From contig NZ_AGUF01000055.1 of NCBI RefSeq assembly GCF_000236785.1, forward strand, positions 186,001 to 250,000: a DNA stretch of 64,000 nucleotides. The letters run 5' to 3'. Below are positions 9,813 to 20,009 of the stretch, in pieces. This DNA is from Achromobacter arsenitoxydans SY8 (GTDB lineage Bacteria; Pseudomonadota; Gammaproteobacteria; Burkholderiales; Burkholderiaceae_B). Under the pieces are notes generated by a model that did no database searches, was not told the origin of the DNA, and was given only the letters and a program-made list of their open reading frames with translations. Numbering within the stretch: position 1 is the first letter of the stretch; the number at the start of each line of letters is the position of its first letter. A program made the translations under genes and the position numbers.

Positions 9813-10739
9813 ATGAGGCGTTTCTGTCCCTCTTTAACGGATCTGCAGGCCTTCGAGGTCGCTGCGCGCCATAGCAGCTTCACCCGAGCCGCCCAGGAAT
9901 TGTGCGTCACGCAAGGGGCGGTCAGTAAACAGGTGAAACATTTAGAGGAGTTCGTCGGGGTCGAACTATTCCTGCGCATCAGGCAGGGCCTGGTTTTGAC
10001 CGAAGCCGGCCGCAGCTACCTTACCAAGATCCAGGCCGGACTGGGCCAGATCGAGGCCGCCACGGTCGAGCTGATCGCGCATCAGGGACAGGGCGGTACG
10101 CTCAATCTGACCTGTATGCCGACCTTCGGCGCCCGCTGGCTCATCCCGCGCCTGACCGCCTTCATGCGCCTGCGCCCCGATATCCACGTGGAGTTCCTGC
10201 CGCACCGGCAGGGCTACGATTTCTCCACGCCCGAACTGGACGCCGCTGTGCGCTTCGGCGAAGGGCTGTGGCCCGGCAGCGGCGCGGACTACATCGTGGG
10301 CCGCGAGATCCTGCCAGTCTGCAGTCCGCGCCTGATCCCGGGCGGCTGCGCGTCGCCCGAGGACCTGCTGGCCTACCCGCTGCTGCATCACACGTCCGCC
10401 CTGGATGGCTGGCGCGATTGGTTCGAACAGGCCGGCTGTGATACCCGGCGCAGTCTGGAAGGCGCGCGTTTCGACCAGTACGCGCTGCTGTCGCAGGCCG
10501 CCGCGGCGGGATTCGGGGTGGCGCTGATTCCCCGTTGCCTGATCGAAGACGAACTGCGCGACGGCAAGCTGGCCATCGCCATCCAGTTGCCGATCCGGGC
10601 ACGCATGGGCTATTACCTGTGCTACCCGGAGCAGAAGGCCAACCTTCCCACCCTGCAGGCCTTCCGGGCCTGGCTGATGGAGGTGTCGCGGGCCGCGGAG
10701 CCGCAGCCGCTGGAAGACGCCTCGTCCGATCTAAAATAG
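9813..10739 (+). CDS. LysR-family transcriptional regulator (GcvA-like)
   Basis: A 308-residue LysR regulator. The N-terminal winged helix-turn-helix reads [20 protein letters not shown] then [15 protein letters not shown], and [14 protein letters not shown] follows. The effector domain includes [13 protein letters not shown], typical of the GcvA-like subgroup. It is divergent from the Bug gene across 235 bases, the usual arrangement for a LysR protein controlling its neighbour, so it probably regulates the Bug gene and perhaps the amidohydrolase gene. The inducer is unknown. Confidence 0.9.
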   Translation: MRRFCPSLTDLQAFEVAARHSSFTRAAQELCVTQGAVSKQVKHLEEFVGVELFLRIRQGLVLTEAGRSYLTKIQAGLGQIEAATVELIAHQGQGGTLNLTCMPTFGARWLIPRLTAFMRLRPDIHVEFLPHRQGYDFSTPELDAAVRFGEGLWPGSGADYIVGREILPVCSPRLIPGGCASPEDLLAYPLLHHTSALDGWRDWFEQAGCDTRRSLEGARFDQYALLSQAAAAGFGVALIPRCLIEDELRDGKLAIAIQLPIRARMGYYLCYPEQKANLPTLQAFRAWLMEVSRAAEPQPLEDASSDLK

Positions 10740-10746
10740 CGTCATC

Positions 10747-11865
10747 ATGAGTCAAAAATCCACCAAGAAAGGCCGCGTTGTCGTCGGCATGTCCGGCGGG
10801 GTCGATTCTTCGGTCACCGCCTGGCTGCTCAAGCAGCAGGGCTATGAGGTCGTCGGCCTGTTCATGAAGAACTGGGAAGACGACGACGATTCCGAATACT
10901 GCTCCACCCGCCAGGACCTCCTGGATGCGGCCAGCGTGGCCGACCTGGTTGGCGTCGAGTTCGAATTCGTCAACTTCGCCGCCGAATACAAAGACCGGGT
11001 GTTCGCGGAGTTCCTGCGCGAATACTCCGCGGGCCGCACGCCCAATCCGGACGTGCTCTGCAATGCCGAAATCAAGTTCAAGGCCTTCCTGGACCACGCC
11101 ATGGCGCTGGGCGCCGAACATATCGCAACCGGCCACTACGCGCGCGTCCGCGAAGTGCCGGCCGATGGCGGCGGCACCCAGTTCCAGCTGCTCAAGGCGC
11201 TGGACGCCTCCAAGGACCAGAGCTATTTCCTGCATCGGCTGAATCAGGCGCAGTTGTCGCGCACCCTGTTTCCGCTGGGCGAGATCCACAAGACCGAGGT
11301 GCGGCGCATCGCGCACGAGATCGGCCTGCACAATGCCGCCAAGAAAGATTCCACCGGCATCTGCTTCATTGGGGAGCGGCCGTTCCGGGAATTCCTGAAC
11401 CGCTACCTGCCGACCGAACCGGGGCCCATCCTGACGCCCGAAGGGCAGAAGGTCGGCCGCCACGAGGGGCTGTCGTTCTATACGCTGGGCCAGCGCAAGG
11501 GGCTGGGCGTGGGCGGGGTGAAGGGGCGCCAGCGCGATGACGGCACCGCCGAAGCCTGGTACGTGGCGCGCAAGGACCTGGAGCGCAATGTGCTGTACGT
11601 GGTGCAGGGGCATGATCACCCGTGGCTGCTGTCGGACAGCCTGCAGGCGCAGGACGCCAGCTGGGTGGCGGGCCACCCGCCTGCCGCTGGCGCATATGGC
11701 GCCAAGACGCGCTATCGCCAGGCCGACGCGGCATGCCGCCTGGGCAGCGCGGCCGACGGCGCGTTCTCGCTGGCATTCACAGAACCGCAATGGGCGGTGA
11801 CGCCCGGCCAATCAGCCGTGCTTTACGATGGCGAAGTTTGCCTGGGAGGCGGCATCATCCTTTAG
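10747..11865 (+). CDS. mnmA: tRNA 2-thiouridylase MnmA
   Basis: tRNA-specific 2-thiouridylase, 372 residues, which thiolates U34 of tRNA-Lys, -Glu and -Gln using ATP and sulfur relayed from IscS. The N-terminal PP-loop [18 protein letters not shown] is intact. The two catalytic cysteines are visible in [12 protein letters not shown] and [10 protein letters not shown]. The conserved [10 protein letters not shown] stretch is near residue 255. The ATG at 10747 is 7 bases after the LysR stop, so some readthrough from that gene is possible. A terminator follows. Confidence 0.96.
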   Translation: MSQKSTKKGRVVVGMSGGVDSSVTAWLLKQQGYEVVGLFMKNWEDDDDSEYCSTRQDLLDAASVADLVGVEFEFVNFAAEYKDRVFAEFLREYSAGRTPNPDVLCNAEIKFKAFLDHAMALGAEHIATGHYARVREVPADGGGTQFQLLKALDASKDQSYFLHRLNQAQLSRTLFPLGEIHKTEVRRIAHEIGLHNAAKKDSTGICFIGERPFREFLNRYLPTEPGPILTPEGQKVGRHEGLSFYTLGQRKGLGVGGVKGRQRDDGTAEAWYVARKDLERNVLYVVQGHDHPWLLSDSLQAQDASWVAGHPPAAGAYGAKTRYRQADAACRLGSAADGAFSLAFTEPQWAVTPGQSAVLYDGEVCLGGGIIL

Positions 11866-11890
11866 TCGATGCCGCGCAGTGTCAACCAAG

Positions 11891-11919
11891 GCCCCCCGGA
11901 ACAACATCCGAGGGGCTTT
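11891..11919 (+). terminator. intrinsic terminator of mnmA
   Basis: A 10-bp stem (11891-11900 with 11907-11916, one mismatch) followed by TTTGTT, 26 bases after the mnmA stop. Confidence 0.7.
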
Positions 11920-11948
11920 GTTCATGAAAACAAAGAGAGGAGAGGGTT

Positions 11949-12767
11949 GTGGATGTGACGATGGTGATTTGCCTGCTGGTGCTTGGGGGCGTGGTGGGAT
12001 TTGCCGCGGGCCTGCTTGGCATTGGCGGCGGGATGCTGCTGGTGCCGTTCCTGACGATGCTGTTCGCCTGGCAGGGCATGCCGTCCGAACTGGTGGTGCA
12101 TGCGGCGATCGCCACGTCCATGACGTCGATCCTGTTCACGTCGGTATCCAGCGTCCGGGCGCATCAGCAGCGCGGCACCATCAAATGGGGCATCGTGGCG
12201 GCGATGGCGCCGGGCATCATCATCGGCGGGCTGGTGTCGGGCGGAGCGGTCTTCGCCGCGCTCAGCACCGTGTGGCTGTCGCTGTTCTTCGCGCTGTTCG
12301 TGGGCTACTCCGGCTGGAGCATGCTGCGCAACAAGAAGCCCAAGCCCACGCGCCAGATGCCGGGCATCGTTGGAACGAGCGCGGCGGGAGCGGGCATCGG
12401 CTTTTTGTCCGGGCTGGTCGGCGCGGGCGGCGGCTTCCTGTCCGTGCCCTTCATGGTCTGGTGCAACGTGGCGCTGCATAACGCGGTCTCGACCTCGGCG
12501 GCGCTGGGCTTTCCCATCGCGCTGGCCAACAGCGTCGGCTACGTGGTGTCGGGGCTGAACGAAGGCGCCTCGCGCCCCGGCATGCTGGGCTTTATCTACT
12601 GGCCGGCTCTGATCGCGCTGGTGTGCACCAGCGTCCTTACGGCGCCGTTAGGGGCGCGCATGGCCCATCGCCTGCCGGTGCAGACCTTGAAGCGCGTGTT
12701 CGCCTGCCTGCTGTTCGCGCTGGCTGCGTACATGCTGTTCAAGGCCTGGCAGACCTTTACGGCTTGA
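11949..12767 (+). CDS. TauE/SafE family sulfite exporter-like permease
   Basis: A 272-residue inner-membrane protein of the TauE/SafE family, proposed exporters of sulfite or other organic or sulfur anions. Two internal copies of the family motif are visible, AAGLLGIGGGMLLVP near the N-terminus and LSGLVGAGGGFLSVP near the middle, reflecting the duplicated fold of about eight helices. GTG at 11949 is taken as start because AGAGGAGAGGG lies just upstream; ATG at 11961 is an alternative. No sulfur-metabolism gene adjoins, so the cargo is unknown. Confidence 0.87.
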   Translation: MDVTMVICLLVLGGVVGFAAGLLGIGGGMLLVPFLTMLFAWQGMPSELVVHAAIATSMTSILFTSVSSVRAHQQRGTIKWGIVAAMAPGIIIGGLVSGGAVFAALSTVWLSLFFALFVGYSGWSMLRNKKPKPTRQMPGIVGTSAAGAGIGFLSGLVGAGGGFLSVPFMVWCNVALHNAVSTSAALGFPIALANSVGYVVSGLNEGASRPGMLGFIYWPALIALVCTSVLTAPLGARMAHRLPVQTLKRVFACLLFALAAYMLFKAWQTFTA

Positions 12768-12787
12768 TCGGAAGGCGGGGAAAGAGG

Positions 12788-12810
12788 AGCGGCCGCGGAA
12801 AGCGGCCGCT
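12788..12810. terminator. hairpin between convergent genes
   Basis: A 9-bp perfect GC stem AGCGGCCGC/GCGGCCGCT (12788-12796 with 12802-12810) with a 5-nt loop, lying between the convergent permease and GST genes. It has no T run, so its terminator role is only likely. Confidence 0.5.
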
Positions 12811-12848
12811 GCGGGCGTCCGGCACGGCCGGGCGCTTTGCCAGGACCG

Positions 12849-13460
12849 TCAGGCGGTCTTGGGGATGGTGTCGATGAACGATTGCCGCTGGGACAGCTTT
12901 TCGTACAGGCGGGCCAGGTTGGGCTGGCCGGTGCGCCAGTCCAGCGTGGCGAAGCGCAGGTCCAGGTAACCCAGCGCGCAGCCCACGGCGATGTCGGCCA
13001 GGCTGTAGTTGATGCCCATGCAGTGGGCGTTGTCGCCCAGGCTCTTGTTCATGGCGTCCAGGCTGGCGTGGATCTTGCCGTACTGGCGTTCGATCCATTC
13101 GGGGCTGCGCTGGGCCTCGGGGCGCTGGTTTTCCTTGACGATGGTCACGCAGGCGTCCAGGAGGCCATCGGCGATGGCTTCCCAGCATTTGACGGCCGCG
13201 CGGTCGCGCCCCGGCTGAGGAATCAGGCGGGCGACGGGCGACAGGGTGTCCAGGTATTCGACGATGACGCGCGAATCGAAGAGGGCGCCGCCATCTTCCA
13301 TGACCAGGCAGGGCACCTTGCCCAACGGGTTGTACGTTTGGATCTGCGTGTCGGCGGACCAGACGTTTTCGAGTTCAAGCCGGTAGTCCAGCTTTTTCTC
13401 GGCCATGACGATACGCACTTTGCGCACGTAAGGACTGGTAAGCGAGCCGATCAGTTTCAT
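12849..13460 (-). CDS. glutathione S-transferase family protein
   Basis: A 203-residue glutathione S-transferase-like protein. The thioredoxin-like N-terminal domain begins MKLIGSLTSPYVRKVRIVM and contains NPLGKVPCLVMEDG, the cis-proline and glutathione-contact region, then LFDSRVIVEYLD. The all-helical C-terminal domain includes NYSLADIAVGCALGYLD. It resembles E. coli YibF. The start at 13460 is chosen at the MKLIGS motif; a longer frame to 13508 adds 16 unrelated residues and reaches toward the purB promoter region. Substrate unknown. Confidence 0.9.
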   Translation of the reverse strand: MKLIGSLTSPYVRKVRIVMAEKKLDYRLELENVWSADTQIQTYNPLGKVPCLVMEDGGALFDSRVIVEYLDTLSPVARLIPQPGRDRAAVKCWEAIADGLLDACVTIVKENQRPEAQRSPEWIERQYGKIHASLDAMNKSLGDNAHCMGINYSLADIAVGCALGYLDLRFATLDWRTGQPNLARLYEKLSQRQSFIDTIPKTA

Positions 13461-13603
13461 GGAGTCACAAGCGGAGTCGGAAAGCGGCCGAAGTATAGCA
13501 GGCTGCATGACGGTCGAATTGTCCGCAGGCCGGAATCTTCGTCAGTTTGCCACAATGTTGCGCGCCCTCGGATGATAAAATCGTCGGGTTTTCCCATCCG
13601 TAG

Positions 13604-14998
<1,395 letters not shown>

Positions 14999-15003
14999 TC
15001 GCC

Positions 15004-15030
15004 ATGCCGCGCGCGCAGGGCGCGCGGCAT
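15004..15030 (+). terminator. 11-bp GC hairpin after purB
   Basis: Perfect inverted repeat ATGCCGCGCGC/GCGCGCGGCAT (15004-15014 with 15020-15030), starting 6 bases after the purB stop and ending 26 bases before the cytochrome c' start. There is no T run. It may be a purB terminator or may fold in the leader of the cytochrome message. Confidence 0.5.
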
Positions 15031-15056
15031 TCACGTTGTACCTACGGGAGAAAGCA

Positions 15057-15515
15057 ATGAAGAAGTTGTCCACGCTTGCTGCGCTGGCCTGTATGACGGT
15101 GGGTCCGCTGCTGGCGACGTCCGCCTCCGCCCAGTTCGCCAAGCCCGAGGATGCGGTCAAGTACCGCCAGTCGGCGCTGGCGCTGATCGGCTCGCATTTC
15201 GGGCGCATGGCGCCGGTGGTAAAGGGCCAGGCGCCCTACGACGCCGCGCAAATCAAGGCCAACGTCGAAGTGCTCAAGACCCTGTCGGCGTTGCCCTGGG
15301 CTGGATTCGGTCCGGGTACGGAAGGCGGCGACGCCCGTGCGGAAATCTGGAGCGACGCCGCCGGCTTCAAGCAGAAGCAGCAGGCGTTCCAGGACAACAT
15401 CGTCAAGCTGTCGGCGGCCGGCGATGCCGGCGATCTGGACAAACTGCGCGCGGCATTCGGCGATGTGGGCGCAAGTTGCAAGGCCTGCCACGACGCCTAT
15501 CGCAAGAAGAAGTAA
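15057..15515 (+). CDS. cytochrome c'
   Basis: A 152-residue periplasmic class II cytochrome c. It has a signal peptide ending ATSASAQ, a four-helix-bundle type sequence and the C-terminal haem-binding motif CKACH at residues 141-145, the position expected for cytochrome c'. The start at 15057 has GGGAGAAAG upstream. Cytochromes c' bind NO and CO and are linked to NO tolerance in related bacteria. The cytochrome b561-like gene lies convergent on the other side of a shared terminator, a pairing that suggests a redox partnership. Confidence 0.93.
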   Translation: MKKLSTLAALACMTVGPLLATSASAQFAKPEDAVKYRQSALALIGSHFGRMAPVVKGQAPYDAAQIKANVEVLKTLSALPWAGFGPGTEGGDARAEIWSDAAGFKQKQQAFQDNIVKLSAAGDAGDLDKLRAAFGDVGASCKACHDAYRKKK

Positions 15516-15550
15516 GCGCTGAAGCCGTCCTCGGACGGCTAGTCGCTGCC

Positions 15551-15585
15551 CAAGAAAAAGCCCCTTCATCAGGGGCTTTTTCTTG
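15551..15585. terminator. bidirectional terminator
   Basis: A perfect 15-bp inverted repeat (15551-15565 with 15571-15585) with a 5-nt loop. The stem core AGCCCCT/AGGGGCT is flanked by A and T runs so that it works on both strands. It lies between the convergent cytochrome c' and cytochrome b genes. Confidence 0.9.
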
Positions 15586-15592
15586 GCTGGCG

Positions 15593-16285
15593 TCAGGAAA
15601 AGGACATGTCCGCCATCACTTCGAGGGACCGTATCCACAGCACCAGGCCGGTTACGCAGGCGCCCAGCAGCAACGCGCGCAGCCAGACCGCCAGACCATC
15701 CTGCGCCGGCGGCGTGCCGGCGGGCACGTCCTTGGCATCGACGTTGCCGGTGATGATGGCGCGCACCAGGCGCTTGCGGCGCACCAGCGTGTACCAGGCC
15801 ACGGCCAGCAGATGCAGGGCGATCAGGCCGATGATGACCCACTCATTCAGCTTGTGCCAGGACGTCATGGCGCTGGCGGTGGCTTCGCCGACATGGCCGA
15901 ACAGCGGCCCCTGCGTCATGATGTCGTCGGTGGTGAACAGGCCGCTTACCGCCTGGAAACCGACGACCAGCAGCAAGGCCATGACAGACAACGCGCCCAG
16001 CGGATTGTGGCCGGCGGGGGCGGCTGCGCCCTTCAGGTATCTGGCGACGGCCGCAGGGCCGCGCACGAAGTGCGCGAAGCGGGCATAGCGCGGGCCGATG
16101 AAGCCCCAGAGCAGACGAAACACGATCAGGCCCAGCGCCGTACAGCCGAAGCGCACATGCCAGTCCATATACAGCCCGCCTAGCTTCACGCTGACGAACG
16201 CGCCGACGATGCAGACGACGAGCGCCCAGTGGAAGATGCGGGTTGGGAGGTCCCAGATGCGGACCGCGAGACGATTGTTCTGCAT
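15593..16285 (-). CDS. cytochrome b561 family membrane protein
   Basis: A 230-residue di-haem cytochrome b (Ni-Fe hydrogenase B-type/b561 superfamily). It begins VRIWDLPTRIFHWALV, with the histidine in the first helix, and has HNPLGALSVMALLLVVGFQ and a later SWHKLNEWVIIGLIALHLLA, giving candidate haem-ligand histidines in helices 1, 2 and 4. About five membrane segments are present. Such proteins pass electrons between quinol and periplasmic cytochromes. Its convergent neighbour cytochrome c' is the obvious candidate partner, an inference from position. Confidence 0.9.
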   Translation of the reverse strand: MQNNRLAVRIWDLPTRIFHWALVVCIVGAFVSVKLGGLYMDWHVRFGCTALGLIVFRLLWGFIGPRYARFAHFVRGPAAVARYLKGAAAPAGHNPLGALSVMALLLVVGFQAVSGLFTTDDIMTQGPLFGHVGEATASAMTSWHKLNEWVIIGLIALHLLAVAWYTLVRRKRLVRAIITGNVDAKDVPAGTPPAQDGLAVWLRALLLGACVTGLVLWIRSLEVMADMSFS

Positions 16286-16332
16286 GTTGATATCGCCAGG
16301 GCAGGGGTTGCGGGGACTTTATCACGCACAAA

Positions 16333-16359
16333 GAAAACCGCCGCGCAGAAGCGCGGCGG
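16333..16359 (-). terminator. intrinsic terminator
   Basis: A 9-bp perfect stem CCGCCGCGC/GCGCGGCGG (16338-16346 with 16351-16359) around AGAA. On the minus strand it is followed by a T-rich run. It ends the minus-strand gene at 16372. Confidence 0.8.
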
Positions 16360-16371
16360 ATTTGACATGGC

Positions 16372-16653
16372 TCAGCGAGCGGCGCGGCGCACCGGTTCGA
16401 TGCGATGCACGTGTTCGTGGCGGAAGCGGATGCGCTGGCCGGGAGCCTTCTGTGCAGGCGCGCCGCACGGCACGACTTCGGTGGTGTAGGTGGTCGTGCC
16501 GTTGATCGGCGCGTTGAAAATCACCGTGGCGCGGATTTCCGGGCCATTGGCCGGCTTGAGATAAACAATGTCGCCGATGTGGATCGGCATGTCGTCCAGC
16601 TGGGTGTGGGCCGGGCGTCGGATCAGGTCCGAGGTAGTGAAACGAGTATTCAT
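16372..16653 (-). CDS. hypothetical protein, 93 aa
   Basis: I do not recognise this 93-residue protein. It begins MNTRFTTSDLIRRPAH, with a middle section PIHIGDIVYLKPANGPEIRA that looks like a small beta-barrel (SH3-like), and ends in a histidine- and arginine-rich stretch (RFRHEHVHRIEPVRRAAR). No signal peptide or membrane helix is present. Its own terminator follows at once, and a long gene-free stretch precedes it, so it is probably a single-gene unit. Coding is supported by GC-rich third positions and the matching terminator. Confidence 0.65.
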   Translation of the reverse strand: MNTRFTTSDLIRRPAHTQLDDMPIHIGDIVYLKPANGPEIRATVIFNAPINGTTTYTTEVVPCGAPAQKAPGQRIRFRHEHVHRIEPVRRAAR

Positions 16654-17307
16654 GGTGTGTTCTCTTAAGTTCTAGTTATTGGAAAAGCTGCGTTCGGTCA
16701 TGTTGCGTTGCGCGGCGCCGCGGCTCCAGGCCTGAGCATCCGTTCTTTCAGCCTGGTCCAGCCGGATTGAATTGGACAGGCATTTCATGACGCTAACGCA
16801 TTTAGGCTGCCGTCACTTTGCGCATTCTCATGGGTTAGTGCGCAAGGGCGGCGCGATGCCGGCATTCAGTCCTGGCTGGCATCGGTTCGGGCCATGCAAG
16901 GCGGCTGTGCAAGATGGATTCCTGCGCGTGCGCGCTTGCGGCCTTCAGGGGTGCCCAGAGAGGGTTGTTTCTGGGCGCTCGCGGCGTGTTGGCCGCGATG
17001 GTCGTGGCTGCTGCGGGATTACCGTTGCAGGGGCAGCGACACATTAATTGGGTTGCTGGCGCCTATGGACCAAGCCGGACTGGCGGATGGGTGCAGGCGT
17101 TGTGTTCCCCGATCCGGTCCCCGGTATGCGTTTTTCGCGTTGTATGTCGCAAATGCCAGGGAGGGTTGCCGGTGGGGCAAAGGGATCTGTTTTCGCGCAT
17201 ATGTGCACATGAATGCAATGCGCGTAGACCTCAACCGTTAATAGTATAGCTTTTTAGTCGGCTTTGCAAGCAATTTTTTGGGTGACTTCGCAGCCGCCCG
17301 GTGCGAA
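16654..17307. other. 654-base stretch without a convincing gene
   Basis: The stretch between the 93-aa and 119-aa minus-strand genes holds no frame with convincing coding character. Third positions are less GC-rich than in neighbours. The end nearest 17250 is AT-rich (about 17225-17280, TAATAGTATAGC and a run of T), which could hold promoters. The short plus frame 16914-17249 is discussed among the rejected items. I see no repeat, RNA gene or mobile-element end. Confidence 0.5.
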
Positions 17308-17667
17308 TCAGTGCGCGGCGGGCCGGGCCTGGCGCTGGGCCTCGATGATCAGTCCTTCAAGGCGGGGCGACATGCGCAGCGCAACCTGGGCGCTGCTTTG
17401 TCCGCCGGGCTGCGGAACGGTTTCCAGAGCGAGTTCGATGCGTTCATTGTCGAAGGCTTCCGGAGCCGCCTGGATCTCGACATAGCGCTCGAGCAGTGCG
17501 TTTACGGCCTTCTGGGCGTCGGCCAGCGCTTCGTCCGACAACTGGTCCTTGCCCAGATACTGGTTGACCACGCGCGCCAGGTCGTCCATGAAGAACAGTA
17601 ATGCGGCCGCGCCGCGGCAGTCGGGAAGGGTGAAGCCCCACGGGGTGGGGGACGCGTTCTGAGTCAT
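17308..17667 (-). CDS. hypothetical protein, 119 aa
   Basis: I do not recognise this 119-residue protein. It starts MTQNASPTPWGFTLPDCRG, with a short hydrophobic patch AAALLFFMDDLARVV, followed by a helical, acidic middle (DEALADAQKAVNALLERYVE). There is no clear signal peptide or domain. It appears cytosolic and mainly helical. The genes on either side give no functional hint. Confidence 0.6.
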   Translation of the reverse strand: MTQNASPTPWGFTLPDCRGAAALLFFMDDLARVVNQYLGKDQLSDEALADAQKAVNALLERYVEIQAAPEAFDNERIELALETVPQPGGQSSAQVALRMSPRLEGLIIEAQRQARPAAH

Positions 17668-17995
17668 ATCTTGGGCCAGGGCAGTGTTTCGGGGCGGCTG
17701 GCAGCAGCCGAAACCGCGATTTTAAGGCGAAGTGCGCATCCTGCCCGGGTGCGGGCGGACCGGGCGACCCTCCATCCCCCCATCCGGGGCATACTGCCGG
17801 TCGGGCCGCGCAGGTCGGGCCGCGTAGGTCGGGCCGCGCAGGTAGCCCGACCGACCTACGCACGCCGTGGCGCAGCGGCCTGTGTCAACTCGCTTCGATG
17901 GCAACAAAATCCGCCCTCGGGAAGTTGCGCCGCTGCCCTACCGGATAATTCGCCGGACGGACCTATTTGAGTATTTGGGTGCAAGGAGGATGTGC
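17668..17995. other. 328-base intergenic stretch with repeats
   Basis: Between the divergent 119-aa gene and the YiaF-like lipoprotein gene. It contains the 14-bp tandem repeat and hairpin described at 17799-17860, and an AT-richer part at 17930-17980 just before the lipoprotein gene that probably holds its promoter. No gene is seen. Confidence 0.6.
17799..17860. repeat. 14-bp tandem repeat with inverted half (REP-like)
   Basis: Three head-to-tail copies of GGTCGGGCCGCGCA (17799-17812, 17813-17826 with one change, 17827-17840), followed by sequence ending CCGACCTACG (17851-17860), the reverse complement of CGTAGGTCGG at 17823-17832. The transcript would fold into a hairpin. It resembles the GTAGGTCGGG-type intergenic palindromes known in several proteobacteria. 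Confidence 0.75.
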
Positions 17996-18709
17996 ATGGT
18001 CTGGTTACGCGCGTGCGTGACGGGCGTGGCGATGGTCTCGATGCTGTTGCTGACGGCTTGCGTCAACAAAGAGCCGCAGGAACGCGTCGCGTTCGTGCAA
18101 CTGCTGCAGGCCCGCATGAGCAGCGCTGCTCTGACGCCCATCGGCAAGCTCAGCAAGCCGGAAAAGGAGGCCATCGGCGATTATGCGGACGCCTACGAGG
18201 TGATTACCGAGTTCCAGGATTCGCTCGCGCAGGCGGCCTTGCCGCTGCGCGAGGTGCTGTCCGTGGAGACGATCCGTTCGGTGGGCGAGATCGTCGAGCG
18301 CAAGGCCGGGTTCGAAGCCGCCCGCAAGACGCTGGCCGATAGCGCGGCGAAGGTTCAGGACGCGCGCGCCAAAGCGGACAAGGCGCGGGGTTCTCTGACC
18401 TTGCCGCCGGACCTGGCGCCGGTCTATGACGGCGTCTACGACGAGGCCGTGACGGCGCCCGCCGCGGAGCTGATGGAGGCGGCGTCAAAAATGGATGCGG
18501 TGGCGCGCGACGCGTTGGGCGTGGCGGACTTTGTCGCGGCGCACGCTGCGGACATCCAGTTCGTCGACGGCCAGACGCGCGTGGCGACGCCGACGCTGCA
18601 GCAGGAGCTGAATCTGCGGCTGCAGGGGCTCAATGCGCAATCCGATGGCCTGGAGCAGGCGCGCGCCACCCTGCAACAGGCTGTCGGCGGCGCGCCGGCT
18701 GCGCCATAG
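17996..18709 (+). CDS. DUF3053 (YiaF-like) lipoprotein
   Basis: A 237-residue predicted lipoprotein of the DUF3053 family (E. coli YiaF). The signal peptide ends in lipobox LLTAC with lipidated Cys22, followed by VNKEPQERVAFVQLLQ. The remainder is helical with the family pattern, including DLAPVYDGVYDEAVTAPAAE, a close counterpart of the YiaF middle region. The ATG at 17996 is chosen because AAGGAGG lies seven bases upstream; the ATG at 17990 abuts it. Function is unknown, probably an inner- or outer-membrane-anchored periplasmic protein. Confidence 0.85.
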   Translation: MVWLRACVTGVAMVSMLLLTACVNKEPQERVAFVQLLQARMSSAALTPIGKLSKPEKEAIGDYADAYEVITEFQDSLAQAALPLREVLSVETIRSVGEIVERKAGFEAARKTLADSAAKVQDARAKADKARGSLTLPPDLAPVYDGVYDEAVTAPAAELMEAASKMDAVARDALGVADFVAAHAADIQFVDGQTRVATPTLQQELNLRLQGLNAQSDGLEQARATLQQAVGGAPAAP

Positions 18710-18800
18710 CCTTGCGGGATGCGCGCCCGGCGCCGAGCGCCGCCCGGCGACGCTTTGTACAATGCGGCTCTCGCGGCGTTCGCCGTGTTTTGGACGGACT

Positions 18801-19892
18801 ATGAGCCAATCTTCCAGCGTGCACTACCGAACTTTTCTGCTCCTGCTTGTAGCGGTAACCATCGCGTTCGGCTGGTTGTTGTGGCCCTTCTACGGAGCGG
18901 TGTTCTGGGGCACCATCCTTGCCATCCTGTTTGCTCCCTTGCAGCGCCGCCTGGTGCCGCGCCTTGGAGGGCGGCGCAATCTCGCCGCGCTGATCACCCT
19001 GATGCTGGTGCTGCTGCTGGTGATCCTGCCGTTGGTAGTGATCAGCGGATCGCTGGTGCGCGAGGGCGCGAACCTTTACCAGAGCATCAAATCCGGACAG
19101 ATCAATTTCGGCGCCTACTTTCAGCAGGCCATCGCGGCGCTGCCGCCGACGGTGCATGACATGCTGGCGCGCTTCGACGTCGCGGACATCCCCAGCTTGC
19201 AGGAAAAGCTCAGCGCTGGCGCGATGCAGGCGAGCCAGTTCCTGGCCACGCAGGCCCTGAACATCGGGCAGGACACGTTCCAGTTCGTGATCAGTTTCGG
19301 CATCATGTTGTACCTGCTGTTCTTCCTGTTGCGCGATGGCCCGCAATTGTCGGCGCGCCTGCGGCGCGCGGTGCCGTTGGGCGATACGCACAAGCAGCAC
19401 CTGTTCCGCAAGTTCACGACCGTGGTGCGCGCCACCGTCAAGGGCAACGTCGCAGTGGCGGCCGCCCAGGGCGCGCTGGGCGGCATCATTTTCTCCATCC
19501 TGTCGATCCAGGGCGCGCTGCTTTGGGGCGTGATCATGGGGTTTCTGTCGCTGTTGCCCGCGATCGGCGCCGGCCTGATCTGGGCGCCCGTGGCGGTCTA
19601 TTTCCTGCTGACCGGCGCCACCGTCAAGGGCATCGTCCTGATCGCATTCGGCGTGCTGGTCATCGGCATGGTGGACAACGTCCTGCGTCCCATCCTGGTG
19701 GGCAAGGACACGAAGATGCCGGATTACGTGGTGCTGATCTCCACGCTGGGCGGGATGGCCCTGTTTGGCTTGAATGGCTTCGTGATCGGCCCGCTGATCG
19801 CGGCCCTGTTCATGGCGAGCTGGGATCTCTTTTCTCCCGCGGCAGGCGAACCTGCCGCGCTGTCGGAAGACCGCCGCGCCGACGGCGACTAA
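18801..19892 (+). CDS. AI-2E family transporter (PerM-like permease)
   Basis: A 363-residue membrane protein of the AI-2E exporter/PerM superfamily. Hydrophobic segments occur from residue 10 onwards (TFLLLLVAVTIAFGWLLWPF) and the C-terminal half has the conserved LPAIGAGLIWAPVAVYFLL and DNVLRPILVGKDTKMPD stretches; about eight helices in all. Members export small molecules such as autoinducer-2 or act as Na+/H+ antiporters, and the cargo cannot be read from sequence. The start at 18801 (MSQSSSVHYR) excludes 56 residues that overlap the lipoprotein gene in another frame. Confidence 0.9.
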   Translation: MSQSSSVHYRTFLLLLVAVTIAFGWLLWPFYGAVFWGTILAILFAPLQRRLVPRLGGRRNLAALITLMLVLLLVILPLVVISGSLVREGANLYQSIKSGQINFGAYFQQAIAALPPTVHDMLARFDVADIPSLQEKLSAGAMQASQFLATQALNIGQDTFQFVISFGIMLYLLFFLLRDGPQLSARLRRAVPLGDTHKQHLFRKFTTVVRATVKGNVAVAAAQGALGGIIFSILSIQGALLWGVIMGFLSLLPAIGAGLIWAPVAVYFLLTGATVKGIVLIAFGVLVIGMVDNVLRPILVGKDTKMPDYVVLISTLGGMALFGLNGFVIGPLIAALFMASWDLFSPAAGEPAALSEDRRADGD

Positions 19893-20009
19893 CCGCGCCG
19901 GCGCCAGCATGACGCCCGCCCGCGCCGGGTCGGGTGTATGGTGTAGCAGCGCCGGTCGTTTATCGGCCGGCCTTTCGTGTCAACCTCGCCACTCAGGAGC
20001 GTGTTGCAT

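Noticed and set aside
16914-17249. A 111-residue plus-strand frame with a hydrophobic N-terminal patch
   Set aside because: Third-position GC is low and scattered compared with neighbours, there is no convincing ribosome site, and no family is recognised. I cannot exclude a decayed gene, but the support is too weak to call.
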